A stretch of 64,000 bases of DNA from Leptospira langatensis (GTDB lineage Bacteria; Spirochaetota; Leptospiria; Leptospirales; Leptospiraceae): positions 310,001-374,000 of the forward strand of contig NZ_RQER01000004.1 in NCBI RefSeq assembly GCF_004770615.1, written 5' to 3'. Made by a program: the position numbers and the translations under genes. Under the pieces are notes generated by a model. It did not search any database and was not told the DNA's origin. It was given only the letters and a program-made list of their open reading frames with translations. Shown in pieces: positions 34,889 to 44,318 of the stretch. Positions within the stretch are counted from its first letter, which is position 1; the number at the start of each line of letters is the position of its first letter.

Positions 34889-35581
34889 ATGCGCCCTTAT
34901 CAGTTAGAACGTTTAAGAGTCAGATTCTTTCCTTATTTTTTAATATTCTTACTCTTCTTTCATCTGCCTCTGATCTCTCAGACTACTCCTGCGGGAACTC
35001 CCGTAGGACCAAAGGAATCCGTCTCTGGAGGAGCGCCCACACTAAAGAAATTGGTGGAAGAAGTTCGGGTCTCATTGAAGGACAGAGGCTATGCCTTCGA
35101 TAAAAAATCCCAGTTCACCGGATCCGTGTTCAAAGGAAACACAGTACTATTCAAATTGCAATTCCCGGAAGGAAGGGACAGAAAGATCGTTCGCAAATTA
35201 GGAGTAGGACTCGCTCACGAGATCCCGGACCAATCCGTAATGATGCAGATCTTTCTCTCGGATAGCGAAGACAGAAAGCTTTCTCCTTTATTTACAGGTT
35301 ATGTGGAACCTACTTTTATCTATGAATGGGAAGCTCGCTTCGGAGAAAATCATTTCCTAGTAGAGATACGCTTAGACGAATCGGAGACTAACGTAGCAAA
35401 CTTCGAGCTTCTATTCGGAAGTCAGATCTATACTCCTGCGGCAGCCTTCGGTAGAGAAGAGAAGGACCAGAACTTAAACCAACCCGCTTCTTCCGGAAAA
35501 AAACATCCCGGATCGGAGGGAAGGATCCCGGGGACCAGCGAGTTAAATAACTACTTCGAAGTCTTTAAGAAGGAATTTTGA
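34889..35581 (+). CDS. Hypothetical exported protein, 230 aa
   Basis: A protein with an N-terminal hydrophobic signal (FFPYFLIFLLFFHLPLISQ, about 13-31) and a soluble exported part rich in beta strands, for example KGNTVLFKLQFPEG, RKLGVGLAHEIPDQS and YEWEARFGENHFLVEIRLDE. It has a Pro/Lys-rich C-terminal stretch. I do not recognise a family. The start ATG is plausible but no strong ribosome-binding site is visible. It lies divergent from the OmpA-like lipoprotein gene, which suggests envelope function only in a general sense. Confidence 0.75.
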   Translation: MRPYQLERLRVRFFPYFLIFLLFFHLPLISQTTPAGTPVGPKESVSGGAPTLKKLVEEVRVSLKDRGYAFDKKSQFTGSVFKGNTVLFKLQFPEGRDRKIVRKLGVGLAHEIPDQSVMMQIFLSDSEDRKLSPLFTGYVEPTFIYEWEARFGENHFLVEIRLDESETNVANFELLFGSQIYTPAAAFGREEKDQNLNQPASSGKKHPGSEGRIPGTSELNNYFEVFKKEF

Positions 35582-35702
35582 TTTTTCTCAGTTCGTCCCT
35601 GTACGTGTCGCAGGCTCTCGGACAATCCGCTCCTTCCTAAGAATACGTTAATGAATTGCGAAATTACAGCGTTTGTTATAACTTCGCTTAGAGGCCGGAT
35701 CA

Positions 35703-36296
35703 GTGAAAAGAAAGGATGGTAGTCCAATCTACCCCACAAACGGAGTCTTTCGAAATTCTAGAGAAAGGATTTTAGAAGGGGCAGCCATAGCTTTCGCCAG
35801 AAAGGGATTTCATGGAACCTCTCTCCGGGAAATTAGTAGAGAATGCGGCCTGGAACAACCCAGTATCTACCATCATTTCCATTCCAAAGAGAATCTTTTT
35901 AGAAAAGCGTTGGTAGCCACTCACCTGCTGATCCTAAACGATATCCGAAGTAGGATCATCAAAGACCAAGGACTTAGGATCGAAGTTGTCTCCGTCTTTC
36001 GGGCAATTTCGGACATCGCAAGGGAGTATCCGGAGAGAGCCAAGCTTCCGTTCAGTTTGGTCTATTCCGCGCCGGAAAATCTTCTCCAAGAATACACCAA
36101 CCATTACGGAGCCCAGTACAGAAAGCTTTTAGAAGCGGCGGTAGACAGAAATCCTCCCACCAAAAACCCGGAACTCAAACTTTCCCTTCTAGTAGATCTA
36201 TTGCACAGCCTGATCCTTTCCATCTCTTCCGTTCGATATTTCGAAGATCGGGTAAGAGGCTTGGAAGAAAGGATCGATCATATTCTTCTCTCCTAG
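35703..36296 (+). CDS. TetR/AcrR-family transcriptional regulator
   Basis: A 197-residue one-component repressor. The N-terminal helix-turn-helix is clear: RERILEGAAIAFARKGFHGT, then SLREISRECGLEQPSIYHHF and HSKENLFRKAL. The C-terminal ligand and dimer domain is helical and variable. The start is GTG with GAGG about ten bases upstream. It is encoded just before the crotonyl-CoA reductase-like gene (68 bases), so fatty-acyl or CoA ligands and control of that gene are plausible. GTTATAAC, a perfect 8-base palindrome, lies about 30 bases before its start and could be an autoregulatory site. Confidence 0.93.
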   Translation: MKRKDGSPIYPTNGVFRNSRERILEGAAIAFARKGFHGTSLREISRECGLEQPSIYHHFHSKENLFRKALVATHLLILNDIRSRIIKDQGLRIEVVSVFRAISDIAREYPERAKLPFSLVYSAPENLLQEYTNHYGAQYRKLLEAAVDRNPPTKNPELKLSLLVDLLHSLILSISSVRYFEDRVRGLEERIDHILLS

Positions 36297-36364
36297 CCTT
36301 ATAAGCCTGCTTTTTAGCTGTTTTTTTTGTCGAAACCCCTGGTCGGTTCTGTTTTCTGGTCCCC

Positions 36365-37612
36365 ATGAGCGCACCTGAAATCGTACCAATCGGCCAACTT
36401 CCTCCATTAGGAGTTGTCCCTAAAAAAATGCACGCACAGGTCATCCGACCAGAGCGTTTTGGCGACCCGATCAAATCCATCCAACCGGAAGAAATCGACG
36501 TACCTGAAATTGCCCCTGACGAAGTACTCGTTGCGGTCATGGCAGCGGGAATTAATTATAATAACGTATGGGCAGGCCTAGGCTTTCCAGTAGATGTGAT
36601 CGGAGCCCGAAATAAGAAAGGTGAACCTGAAAAATTCCATATCGGTGGTTCAGACGCATCCGGGATCGTTTATAAAGTAGGTTCCGAAGTTAAGAACGTA
36701 AAAGTAGGAGACGAAGTAGTCCTACATTGCGGGATCTGGGACAAGAACGATCCTTGGGTCAAAGCAGGAAAAGATCCTATGTTTGCGCCTTCCCAATTGA
36801 TTTGGGCATATGAGACGAACTGGGGTTCTTTCGCTCAGTTCTGTAAAGTGCAAGACCACCAATGCCTACCTAAACCAAAACATCTTTCTTGGGAAGAAGC
36901 TGCCGCTTACATGCTCGTGGGCGCGACCGCTTACAGAATGCTTCACCACTGGAAACCGAACGATGTAAAACCGGGTGATGTGGTTTTGATCTGGGGAGGA
37001 GCAGGTGGACTCGGAGCCATGGCAATCCAGATCGTAAAAGCCGCAGGCGGGATCCCGATCGCAGTAGTGTCTTCCGATGATAAGATCGATTTCTGTAAGA
37101 AGCTTGGCGCTGCCGGAGTCATCAACAGAAACAACTTCAAACATTGGGGAGCTCTCACTTCGGATATCAACAAGCCTGAAGTATTTGTAGAATGGACCAA
37201 GCAAGCCCGTGAATTCGGAAAAGCAATCTGGGACATCGCAGGCAAAGGAAACAATCCTAAGATCGTATTCGAACATCCGGGTGAGACCACGATCCCTACT
37301 TCCGTATTCGTTTGCGAAACCGGAGGAATGGTTGTGATCTGCGCAGGAACCACTGGCTATAATGCAACTGTGGATCTAAGATATCTTTGGATGCGTCAAA
37401 AACGTCTGCAAGGATCTCACTTCGCAAACGACGAAAACGCAGCTGGCCTGAACCAACTCGTGATCGACAAGAAGGTAGATCCTGCTCTCTCTCATACGTA
37501 CAAGTTTGAAGAGACTGCACAGGCTCACCAATTGATGAAAGAAAACAAACACCCTTCAGGAAACATGAGTATCCTTGTAGGTGCGGACAAACTTGGCCTA
37601 GGCAAAAAGTAA
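36365..37612 (+). CDS. ccr: Crotonyl-CoA carboxylase/reductase-like enzyme
   Basis: A 415-residue medium-chain dehydrogenase/reductase. The N-terminus ([20 protein letters not shown]), [23 protein letters not shown] [19 protein letters not shown], and the long insertion with [20 protein letters not shown] and [16 protein letters not shown] are distinctive of crotonyl-CoA reductase/carboxylase (ethylmalonyl-CoA pathway), which runs NADPH-dependent reduction of crotonyl-CoA, with or without CO2 fixation. The Rossmann motif is [14 protein letters not shown]. No zinc-ligand pattern of alcohol dehydrogenases is apparent. Preceded by a TetR regulator and followed by a hairpin and a related oxidoreductase. 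Whether it carboxylates cannot be read from sequence. Confidence 0.88.
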   Translation: MSAPEIVPIGQLPPLGVVPKKMHAQVIRPERFGDPIKSIQPEEIDVPEIAPDEVLVAVMAAGINYNNVWAGLGFPVDVIGARNKKGEPEKFHIGGSDASGIVYKVGSEVKNVKVGDEVVLHCGIWDKNDPWVKAGKDPMFAPSQLIWAYETNWGSFAQFCKVQDHQCLPKPKHLSWEEAAAYMLVGATAYRMLHHWKPNDVKPGDVVLIWGGAGGLGAMAIQIVKAAGGIPIAVVSSDDKIDFCKKLGAAGVINRNNFKHWGALTSDINKPEVFVEWTKQAREFGKAIWDIAGKGNNPKIVFEHPGETTIPTSVFVCETGGMVVICAGTTGYNATVDLRYLWMRQKRLQGSHFANDENAAGLNQLVIDKKVDPALSHTYKFEETAQAHQLMKENKHPSGNMSILVGADKLGLGKK

Positions 37613-37618
37613 GTTCAG

Positions 37619-37656
37619 AAGAAGGATCCGGATCCGCAGAGGTTTCGGATCCTTCT
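37619..37656 (+). terminator. ccr: Hairpin after the crotonyl-CoA reductase-like gene
   Basis: AGAAGGATCCG pairs with CGGATCCTTCT, an 11-base-pair stem enclosing a 15-base loop, directly after the stop. A short T-rich run (CTCTTATT) follows. Probable terminator. Confidence 0.7.
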
Positions 37657-37708
37657 CTTATTCCAAATCCTCTCTTCCAATAATCCTTCCCTAATAAAGA
37701 CCAAATCT

Positions 37709-38722
37709 ATGAAAGCTATCCTTCTTCCTTCCTTCGGAAAAGAAAATCTCGCACTTACGGATTTACCCGATCCTGGAAAACCGGGACCAGGAGAAGTACT
37801 CGTTCGATTTCGTGCGGCCTCTTTGAACTTTCGGGACTACTTAGTGGTACAAGGAAAGTACAATCCGAAATTCCCTGTGCCCATGGTACCTTGCAGCGAC
37901 GGCTCCGGAGAGATCGTCGAAGTAGGCGAAGGAGTTACGGAATTCCGTACGGGAGATAAGATCAACGCAACCTTCGCTCCATATTGGTTGAACGGTCACG
38001 CAAACAAGAAGGAACTCAGGACCACATTGGGCGGCCCGTTGGATGGAACTCTTAGACAATATGCCATCCTTCCAGCTACCGGTGTGGTGCCCATGCCTTC
38101 TCATTTAAGTTTTGAAGAGGCGGCTACCCTTCCCTGCGCCGGACTCACTGCTTGGTCTTCCTTCTTCGTAGAGAACCGATTGCAAAAGGGAGAATCCGTA
38201 GTGGTGCAAGGAACCGGAGGAGTCTCCTTGTTCGCTTTGCAATTTGCGAAGAAGGTAGGGGCCACAGTGTATCTAACCTCTTCTTCCGATGAAAAACTAG
38301 AAAGAGGAAAGGATCTAGGCGCAGACCATCTCATTAATTATAGAAACGTAATAGAATGGGGAGAGAAGGTCCGAGAACTTACAGGCGGAGACGGAGTCGA
38401 TCATGTTGTAGAAGTGGGAGGAGCGGGAACCTTGGAGCAATCCATTAAGGCGGTCAAACTCTTCGGGACCATTCATCTGATCGGTATCCTGGCAGGAGCC
38501 ATCAAGGACCTGAACCTTTTGCCGATCGTCATGAACCAGATCAAAGTCCAAGGAATTGTAGTAGGTCATAGAGAAGGTTTCCTTGCTATGAACAAAGCGA
38601 TCGAGACCTGGGGACTAAAGCCTGTCGTAGACAAGATCTACGAGCTTTCCGAATTCAGAGAGGCCTTGGAGTATCTCAAGGACGGAAAACATTTCGGAAA
38701 GATCGTAATTCGCATTCCTTAA
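37709..38722 (+). CDS. NAD(P)-dependent alcohol dehydrogenase / quinone oxidoreductase-like
   Basis: A 337-residue medium-chain dehydrogenase/reductase. The catalytic-domain opening FRAASLNFRDYLVVQGKYN and VPCSDGSGEIVEVGEGV are typical of the zinc-free quinone-oxidoreductase branch. The nucleotide fold has VVVQGTGGVSLFALQFAKKV and GADHLINYRN. The gene follows the crotonyl-CoA reductase-like gene by 96 bases and one hairpin on the same strand. Substrate unknown; a role with enoyl or carbonyl compounds is likely from family. Confidence 0.9.
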   Translation: MKAILLPSFGKENLALTDLPDPGKPGPGEVLVRFRAASLNFRDYLVVQGKYNPKFPVPMVPCSDGSGEIVEVGEGVTEFRTGDKINATFAPYWLNGHANKKELRTTLGGPLDGTLRQYAILPATGVVPMPSHLSFEEAATLPCAGLTAWSSFFVENRLQKGESVVVQGTGGVSLFALQFAKKVGATVYLTSSSDEKLERGKDLGADHLINYRNVIEWGEKVRELTGGDGVDHVVEVGGAGTLEQSIKAVKLFGTIHLIGILAGAIKDLNLLPIVMNQIKVQGIVVGHREGFLAMNKAIETWGLKPVVDKIYELSEFREALEYLKDGKHFGKIVIRIP

Positions 38723-38797
38723 TCTTTCTAATATAGGATCATTTCGACTCTCCAGATCGAATGACCGAGAGAAAACTCCTCCCGGTCTTAGTGGAAA

Positions 38798-40597
38798 TTA
38801 GGCTACCGATGCGGTAGATTTTACCTTCTGTCCTTTCCGAGAAGAATACAGATAATCCTTTTCCTTATACGCCATGAATCTTCCGAAGCCGGATTCTTTT
38901 CCGATTTGCGGAAGAACAATACCATTCTCGACAGCAACTTTTCCATTGATCAGAACAGCTCGGATCGCTTCTTCGTTTCTGCGAACCAAACGGACCATTC
39001 CTCCGAATTCCGGCATCGGAGTTTCTTGGATGGTTTCCACTTTTTCGTTTAAACCGTTTGGATCGAGAAGAACGATATCTGCCTGTGCGCCTACCTTTAG
39101 TTTTCCGGTATCCAAACCGAACCAATCCGCGATCTCACCTGTAACTCTCCATACTGCCTTCTCTGCAGAAAGGAAAGGTTTTCCTTCCAGCTCCGCATCC
39201 CGGACCAGTTTCAAGAAACGAAGAGGGAAATTATAATGAGCCATTCCTCTCAAGTGAGCGCCCGCATCCGAGAATCCGATCAGGACATCCGGATGGCTGA
39301 CGATGTATTTCAAAGGCCCTTTTCTATCGTTCCCGATCACAGTGTACCAACGGATATCATTCCCAAACTCTGCACATAGATCCAAGAAGGTCTCGACCAC
39401 ATGCTGCTTCCTTTCTTTTGCCAATTCGGAGAAGGATCTACCAACCAGTTTCTGGTCTCGGCATTCCACGATCTTGGATTGGTTGAAATCCCTATGAAAG
39501 ACCCTGGGCAAAAACCAATTCGTCCATTGACGTCGGAACCATTTTCTATATCCGGAATCCAAAAGTAGTTTTCTACGCTCCGCAAGATCCGCCAAATGAA
39601 TGGCTGCCGTACCTGCCCCGAATTCTTCAAAGACGACTACATCCACTCCGTCCGCATATAGATCGAATACGGCAGGAACGGCCTGCAATCTCACATCCCC
39701 TCTTAAGATCGTGTTCACGATCCGAGTCAGAATAGCGACTAGCTTATAGATCCCTCGATTAGATCTTGGGTCCATGAGAGAAATGATCGTGGTCTTTAAT
39801 TTCTTCTGAAAGACCCCTATACTTTCCTTAAAGAATAAAAGAACATTATATTTTGTAGATACGTTCGGAACACCTTGAAAGATCCGATTCTCTTTCCTTA
39901 CGATCCGATTCAATCGATTGATCTCGGACCAATTCGCAAAGGTCGAAGGAAGAGGCTTACTCCTGAAACGAGTGCCGTCCATCTTGTCCCAAGTAAGAGT
40001 ATTGATCGAAAGTCCCAGGTAACCGCAATCGATCGCTTCTTGCAGAAGTTTTTCCATTTGTCGCATCTCTTGCTCAGTGGGTTTTACTGAGTGAGACAAA
40101 GATCTTTCCAATCCCATCGAAAATGCACGGATCGCAGAGTGACCTAAAAAGGTAGAAACATTCGGCCCTAGAGGGAGAGAATTGATATGATCTGCATATT
40201 CCTTCATAGAATTCCAATCTTTCTTTTTCTGTAAGAGAGGAAGCACCTGTTCTCTGGGAATCGCCTCTACACGACTGAACATGTCCGCAAGATCCTCTGC
40301 GGAACCGATACAAAGACTGAGAGAGCAACTACCCATCGTAACTGTAGTCACTCCATGCATCACAGATTCTTTCAGTCCTGGAGAGGCCTCTACCTCCGCA
40401 TCGTAATGAGTATGAAAATCTATAAAACCAGGAGTGACCCAAAGTCCTTTGGCATCATAAACTTTGTTTGCATCCCCTGAAATGGATGCGGAGATCTCTG
40501 CGATCTTGCCGTCAAGTACCGCGACATCTCCGATAAAAGAGCGGCCCCCTTCTCCGTCGAATATCCTTCCGTTGCGAATGAGCACGTCATATTTCAT
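38798..40597 (-). CDS. Amidohydrolase, N-acyl-D-amino-acid deacylase family
   Basis: A 599-residue metal-dependent amidohydrolase of the D-aminoacylase/dihydroorotase-like type. The N-terminal MKYDVLIRNGRIFDGEG and PGFIDFHTHYD (with the metal-binding H-x-H) are standard. SFTHAL-like signal is replaced by VSTFLGHSAIRAFSMGL. The late IGFSDAGAHLRG carries the catalytic Asp region, and KVGAQADIVLLDP is the C-terminal beta-sandwich motif. Probable hydrolysis of an acylated or cyclic amide; natural substrate unknown. It is convergent with the oxidoreductase gene and monocistronic. Confidence 0.88.
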   Translation of the reverse strand: MKYDVLIRNGRIFDGEGGRSFIGDVAVLDGKIAEISASISGDANKVYDAKGLWVTPGFIDFHTHYDAEVEASPGLKESVMHGVTTVTMGSCSLSLCIGSAEDLADMFSRVEAIPREQVLPLLQKKKDWNSMKEYADHINSLPLGPNVSTFLGHSAIRAFSMGLERSLSHSVKPTEQEMRQMEKLLQEAIDCGYLGLSINTLTWDKMDGTRFRSKPLPSTFANWSEINRLNRIVRKENRIFQGVPNVSTKYNVLLFFKESIGVFQKKLKTTIISLMDPRSNRGIYKLVAILTRIVNTILRGDVRLQAVPAVFDLYADGVDVVVFEEFGAGTAAIHLADLAERRKLLLDSGYRKWFRRQWTNWFLPRVFHRDFNQSKIVECRDQKLVGRSFSELAKERKQHVVETFLDLCAEFGNDIRWYTVIGNDRKGPLKYIVSHPDVLIGFSDAGAHLRGMAHYNFPLRFLKLVRDAELEGKPFLSAEKAVWRVTGEIADWFGLDTGKLKVGAQADIVLLDPNGLNEKVETIQETPMPEFGGMVRLVRRNEEAIRAVLINGKVAVENGIVLPQIGKESGFGRFMAYKEKDYLYSSRKGQKVKSTASVA

Positions 40598-40940
40598 CTG
40601 AGTTGATTCTCCTCTTCTATTCTATCTTTAAGAGAATCGTTAGAAAAGTTGATAATTTGGCTGGGTCAACCTTTTTCACATTTTTTGAATATAGATGAAC
40701 AATCGTTTACAAAAACCAAATCATTTCTGGGCACGATATTCGCCTTTTGCAGATACGATCCGATTTCTTCCTTATTCGTATCTGCTACAGTCCGTAGCTT
40801 TCCCAATAGCGGTCTACAGGAGATATAGGTCTCCCGAGCTCTATATAATGAGACATAATTCTAAATTGCTAAAAATGAGATAAATCAAAAGGACCCTAAG
40901 GGATAGGGAAAATCCATGGTCATATCGATCCCTTTAAATA

Positions 40941-40982
40941 AACGAACGTTATAAATTAATAATAGTTTCATATCAAACGTTC
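40941..40982. promoter_or_regulatory. Two AACGTT-type sites upstream of the lipase promoter
   Basis: AACGAACGTT at 40941-40950 and AAACGTTC at 40975-40982 lie 32 to 73 bases before the -35 element of the lipase promoter. The first is an exact copy of the window-wide 10-mer. Position upstream of the promoter would fit an activator or an upstream repression site. Confidence 0.4.
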
Positions 40983-41013
40983 TATCAAGAGAGCTTTTTT
41001 CGAACGATTTCAG

Positions 41014-41065
41014 TTGACAGTATTGTTCCCGGAATTATAGTTCAAAAGCTCGGTTTGTACCGAGC
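41014..41065 (+). promoter_or_regulatory. Sigma-70 promoter of the lipase gene with an initiation-site inverted repeat
   Basis: TTGACA (41014-41019), a 16-base spacer and TATAGT (41036-41041) form a near-consensus promoter. Starting seven bases later is GCTCGG-TTTGTA-CCGAGC (41048-41065), perfect six-base arms at the predicted transcription start. This is either an operator overlapping the start or a 5'-end hairpin of a ~107-base leader. Confidence 0.7.
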
Positions 41066-41154
41066 GATATACAGAAAAAAGCGAACAAAGACCAAAGCGA
41101 AATCTCAGTTTAGAGAACACAGACATCAAGAGAATAGTGAAGAGGTAAACTCAA

Positions 41155-42078
41155 ATGCGTAAATTAGGACTAGCGTTATTGCTCCTATTTATTTGTGGCG
41201 GCTCGTTGTTCGCATCAGGCGGCGGATCATCGTCCAAACCATTGGCTGGATCGTATCCAATCATCCTTTCCCACGGCCTTTTCGGTTGGGGAACTGATTC
41301 TTCCGGAATCATCAGCATCGTTAGTTATTGGGGAGGTATGGACTCATACCTTACGTCTCAAGGAGCTACCGTTTATGCTCCTACTAAGACAGCAGCCCAA
41401 TCCAATGAAACCAGAGGCGCAGAGCTAAATACTAAGATCCTTACGTATATGGCTGCAAATGGCTTCAGCAAGGTTCATATCCTTGGCCACTCTCAAGGTG
41501 GATTGGACAGTCGCTACGCGATCACCAACCTGGGACTTTCTTCTAAAGTTTCCACTTTGACCACCCTAAACACTCCACACAGAGGATCCCCAATTGCAGA
41601 CATCGTAAACACTGTCCTGCCTGATTGGATCAAACCTTTTGTAAATGCGATCTTAGGTGTAGTGGTCCAATTAGTATACGGCGGAGGAAACCAAAACGCT
41701 CTGGGAGCGCTCGGATCCTTGACTACCAGCGGAACTGCAGCTTTTAACACTCGCACTCCAAACGTAGCTTCCGTTAAATACTTCTCTTACGGATCTTATA
41801 TCACCATTCCGGACCTGATCCAACACCCTCTCATGGGAATCCTCCAACCAGCTTGTGCTGCAGGTGGATTGTTCAACGGACAAGGAGCAACCTGCGACGG
41901 ACTCGTTCCTTATTCTTCCCTTCAGTGGGGAACTTTCAAAGGCGGACCTGACTATGGTATCCTTACCACTGGTGTAGACCACTTGGAAGCTTCTAACACT
42001 TTGAACTCTGGAAAACCTTGGTACGATGTAGAAGGTTATTTCCTGAAAATGGCTCAGAACGCGAAAGCAAATCAATAA
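41155..42078 (+). CDS. Secreted triacylglycerol lipase (family I, Pseudomonas type)
   Basis: A 307-residue exported lipase. A signal peptide covers about 1-21 (ending S-L-F-A-S). The oxyanion region is YPIILSHGLFGWG, the nucleophile elbow is HILGHSQGGLDSRYA (Ser in G-H-S-Q-G), the catalytic Asp lies in ATCDGLVPYSS and the His in GVDHLEASN. A Cys pair (PACAAGG and GATCDG) may form the family's disulfide. Pseudomonas family I lipases need a Lif foldase, usually encoded next door; none is here. A strong promoter, long leader and perfect terminator make it a well-expressed single-gene unit. Confidence 0.94.
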   Translation: MRKLGLALLLLFICGGSLFASGGGSSSKPLAGSYPIILSHGLFGWGTDSSGIISIVSYWGGMDSYLTSQGATVYAPTKTAAQSNETRGAELNTKILTYMAANGFSKVHILGHSQGGLDSRYAITNLGLSSKVSTLTTLNTPHRGSPIADIVNTVLPDWIKPFVNAILGVVVQLVYGGGNQNALGALGSLTTSGTAAFNTRTPNVASVKYFSYGSYITIPDLIQHPLMGILQPACAAGGLFNGQGATCDGLVPYSSLQWGTFKGGPDYGILTTGVDHLEASNTLNSGKPWYDVEGYFLKMAQNAKANQ

Positions 42079-42098
42079 TCTCGTTCTTTGCTTAGAAG

Positions 42099-42127
42099 AA
42101 AAAGCCGGGTTTCACCCGGCTTTTTTT
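42099..42127 (+). terminator. Rho-independent terminator of the lipase gene
   Basis: AGCCGGGT pairs with ACCCGGCT across a three-base loop, flanked by A residues before and seven T residues after. Textbook terminator 21 bases past the stop. Confidence 0.95.
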
Positions 42128-42206
42128 ATGCCCGAATCTATAGTCTCGATACGGAATACTGATTTTATAGTTGGTATTTTTATAATATTCTTCATTCTTT
42201 CCGCTT

Positions 42207-43244
42207 ATGAGTTTTTCCCCTAAATTTGCGATCTTAGGTGCCGGAAGTATCGGAACATATATAGGAGCTTGCTTGGTAAAAGCAGGATATCCTGTAGTAT
42301 TTGTTGGAAGAGAAAGATTAAAACAAGAGATCCAATTATTCGGTTTAGGGATCAGCGATTACAATGGAAAATCCTTTACCCTTGCCCCAAGCCAAATTCG
42401 GTATGTCACGGATATAAAGGAAGCCAAGGATTCGAACGTATTCTTGGTTACTGTCAAAAGCAAGGATACGAAAGAGATCGGAAAATCAATCCGTTCTCTT
42501 TTTTCTCCGGAAGAACTTTCTAAGATCGTAATTGTTAGTTTTCAAAATGGGATCCGAAATTCTAAAGAGCTGGCCTCCGTATTACCGGAACTAAAGGATC
42601 GAAACCTGCCTGGCATGGTCCCTTTCAATGTAGTAGCAAAGGGAAAAGGTCAATTCCACCAAGGAACAAGTGGAGAACTCGTGCTCCCTTCGAATGACTA
42701 TGGGAAAAGGATCCACTATTGTCTAAGAAAGGCGGCCTTACCCTCCAAAGTGCATAAAAATATGGATGGTGTGCTTTGGGGAAAATTGCTTTTTAATTTG
42801 AATAACAGTCTGAACGCTCTGGCAGGAGTTCCCCTAAGAGAAGAACTGTCCCAAAGGACCTATAGGAAGATCTTAGCTTCTATGATCACGGAAGGATTGG
42901 AGATCCTTAGCCTTTCAGGTATCCAGCCGGCAAGCGCGGGCAAAATGATCCCATGGCTTGCACCCATTATATTAAATCTGCCCGATTTCCTTTTTTTTAA
43001 AGTAGCTTCTTCGATGGTGAAAATCGATCCGGAAGCGAGGTCCTCTATGTGGGAAGATCTACATTACGGACGTAAAACTGAGATTTCTTATTTGAATGGA
43101 GAGATAGTACGCTTAGCGGACGAGATCGGTCATAAGGCACCGATCAATCGCAAGATCGTTTCTTTGATCGGAGAAGCGGAAAGCGATTCCGGAAAATCGA
43201 AATACGATGCGGAAACGCTTTCTAATCTATTAGGAATTACTTAA
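42207..43244 (+). CDS. 2-dehydropantoate 2-reductase family protein
   Basis: A 345-residue NADP-dependent ketopantoate reductase (PanE/ApbA) relative, pantothenate pathway if orthologous. The Rossmann start is FAILGAGSIGTYIGACLVKAG. The substrate-domain segments VSFQNGIRNSK and LWGKLLFNLNNSLNALAG follow, the latter with the conserved Lys. The C-terminal part has SSMWEDLHYGRKTEISYLNGEI-like landmarks (SSMWEDLHYGRKTEISYLNG). It is about 40 residues longer than Escherichia PanE. It is monocistronic, converging on the DUF2167 gene with only four bases between stops. Other PanE-family members use different substrates. Confidence 0.88.
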   Translation: MSFSPKFAILGAGSIGTYIGACLVKAGYPVVFVGRERLKQEIQLFGLGISDYNGKSFTLAPSQIRYVTDIKEAKDSNVFLVTVKSKDTKEIGKSIRSLFSPEELSKIVIVSFQNGIRNSKELASVLPELKDRNLPGMVPFNVVAKGKGQFHQGTSGELVLPSNDYGKRIHYCLRKAALPSKVHKNMDGVLWGKLLFNLNNSLNALAGVPLREELSQRTYRKILASMITEGLEILSLSGIQPASAGKMIPWLAPIILNLPDFLFFKVASSMVKIDPEARSSMWEDLHYGRKTEISYLNGEIVRLADEIGHKAPINRKIVSLIGEAESDSGKSKYDAETLSNLLGIT

Positions 43245-43248
43245 GTTC

Positions 43249-44193
43249 TTAACTCTCCGTATCGGTAGGAGGAGGAGTCGACGCGGTTGGCTCTTCCGAT
43301 TTTCCCTTTCCGAATATGAATTTCTTTACAGCATAAAATAGACCAATCACAGCAAGGATGATGATCTTAGCGCCTTTTGCAAGAAAGCCTCCGATAAGCG
43401 CAAGTAGTCCTGCTTTTTTCAGTAAGCCACCGGCAATCAACCCTCCGATCCCATACGCAGCCAAACTATCGACTTTAGAGTCGTAGTCCGCATAACGGTT
43501 TCCTTCGGTGAACTCCACACTTTCCAGGATCTTGCCTACATCGTTCTCTACTTTTTTCAATATGGGAATATCCCCGAGAGCGTTCAGTAATAGATAACCG
43601 TTCCGACCTAAGATCCGAATATTATAATTAAGAGTATTTACCGGAGCGCCATCGAACTTATATTCTTTTGCCCAATGTAGTTTTTTAGCGGCCGAATCAT
43701 AATACGGAGAAGAAGCCCAACCGATCAATTCCAATCCGGCATATCCGTCTTTCTTTCTCTGCTCGCTCTCTTCCTTAGTAGCGTCCTGCAGCTCGGTCAA
43801 TAGTTCATCGTATTTGATCTCTTTGGAATCCTCGTCATCCACATGACCTTCCTCCACATAGTCGACAGTGATCGCATATGTTCCCAGATCCAAAGGCGTA
43901 TCGGTAGCGAGAAATAAGATCCCTAATCCAGGTTCGCTGTTAGGCGGATTTCCCCATACATCTTCCAAAACGATCTTACTATCCTTTGGATTCAGATACT
44001 TGTACCCTTTCGGTACTTTGATATTGGCGATCACTTTTCCGTCCTTGTTTGCAAGAGGAACGGTATTGGTTTCATATTTTAAGGATTTAATCCATTTTGT
44101 TAAATCCTCATCTGTAGCAAATTTTTGTGCAGATGCAGGGACGCTCCATAAGAAGGTTCCGACAACCAAATAGACCAGGAATCTACGAATCAT
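43249..44193 (-). CDS. DUF2167 membrane-anchored exported protein
   Basis: About 314 residues. The start at ATG 44193 has GGAG nine bases upstream and begins a signal peptide (RRFLVYLVVGTFLWSVPASA). The DUF2167 pattern is evident: a WGNP-like segment VWGNPPNSEPGLGILFLAT, YVEEGHVDDEDSKEIKYDEL, ELIGWASSPYYDSAAKKLHW, and NYNIRILGRNGYLLLNALG. Near the end two hydrophobic stretches (about residues 240-300, GGLIAGGLLKKAGLLALIGG and IIILAVIGLFYAVKKF) anchor it in the inner membrane, followed by a Pro/Thr tail. Function of the family is unknown. Confidence 0.9.
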   Translation of the reverse strand: MIRRFLVYLVVGTFLWSVPASAQKFATDEDLTKWIKSLKYETNTVPLANKDGKVIANIKVPKGYKYLNPKDSKIVLEDVWGNPPNSEPGLGILFLATDTPLDLGTYAITVDYVEEGHVDDEDSKEIKYDELLTELQDATKEESEQRKKDGYAGLELIGWASSPYYDSAAKKLHWAKEYKFDGAPVNTLNYNIRILGRNGYLLLNALGDIPILKKVENDVGKILESVEFTEGNRYADYDSKVDSLAAYGIGGLIAGGLLKKAGLLALIGGFLAKGAKIIILAVIGLFYAVKKFIFGKGKSEEPTASTPPPTDTES

Positions 44194-44318
44194 ATTTTTA
44201 TCTCCGAGCTTGAAGTTCGAGTAGCGAATACTATGTGGATTCGAACTGAATTCGGACAACAAATAATGTTGGCTTTGGAAAAAATAAATTGAAAAGAACG
44301 ATCGCTATACGATCTAGA

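Larger units (their letters stand above)
40598..41154. other. Intergenic region with lipase promoter and palindromes, 557 bases
   Basis: A 62-codon frame at 40695-40883 has no ribosome-binding site and odd composition, so I treat it as noise. The region holds the AACGAACGTT motif (40941-40950), a near copy AAACGTTC (40975-40982), a TCGAACGA half-like site near 41000, a consensus promoter (41014-41041) and the inverted repeat at 41048-41065. Everything points to controlled expression of the secreted lipase. Confidence 0.65.

Noticed and set aside
40695..40883. 62-codon frame upstream of the lipase promoter
   Set aside because: No ribosome-binding site, aromatic and arginine content unlike other genes here, no signal or domain. 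Treated as chance.
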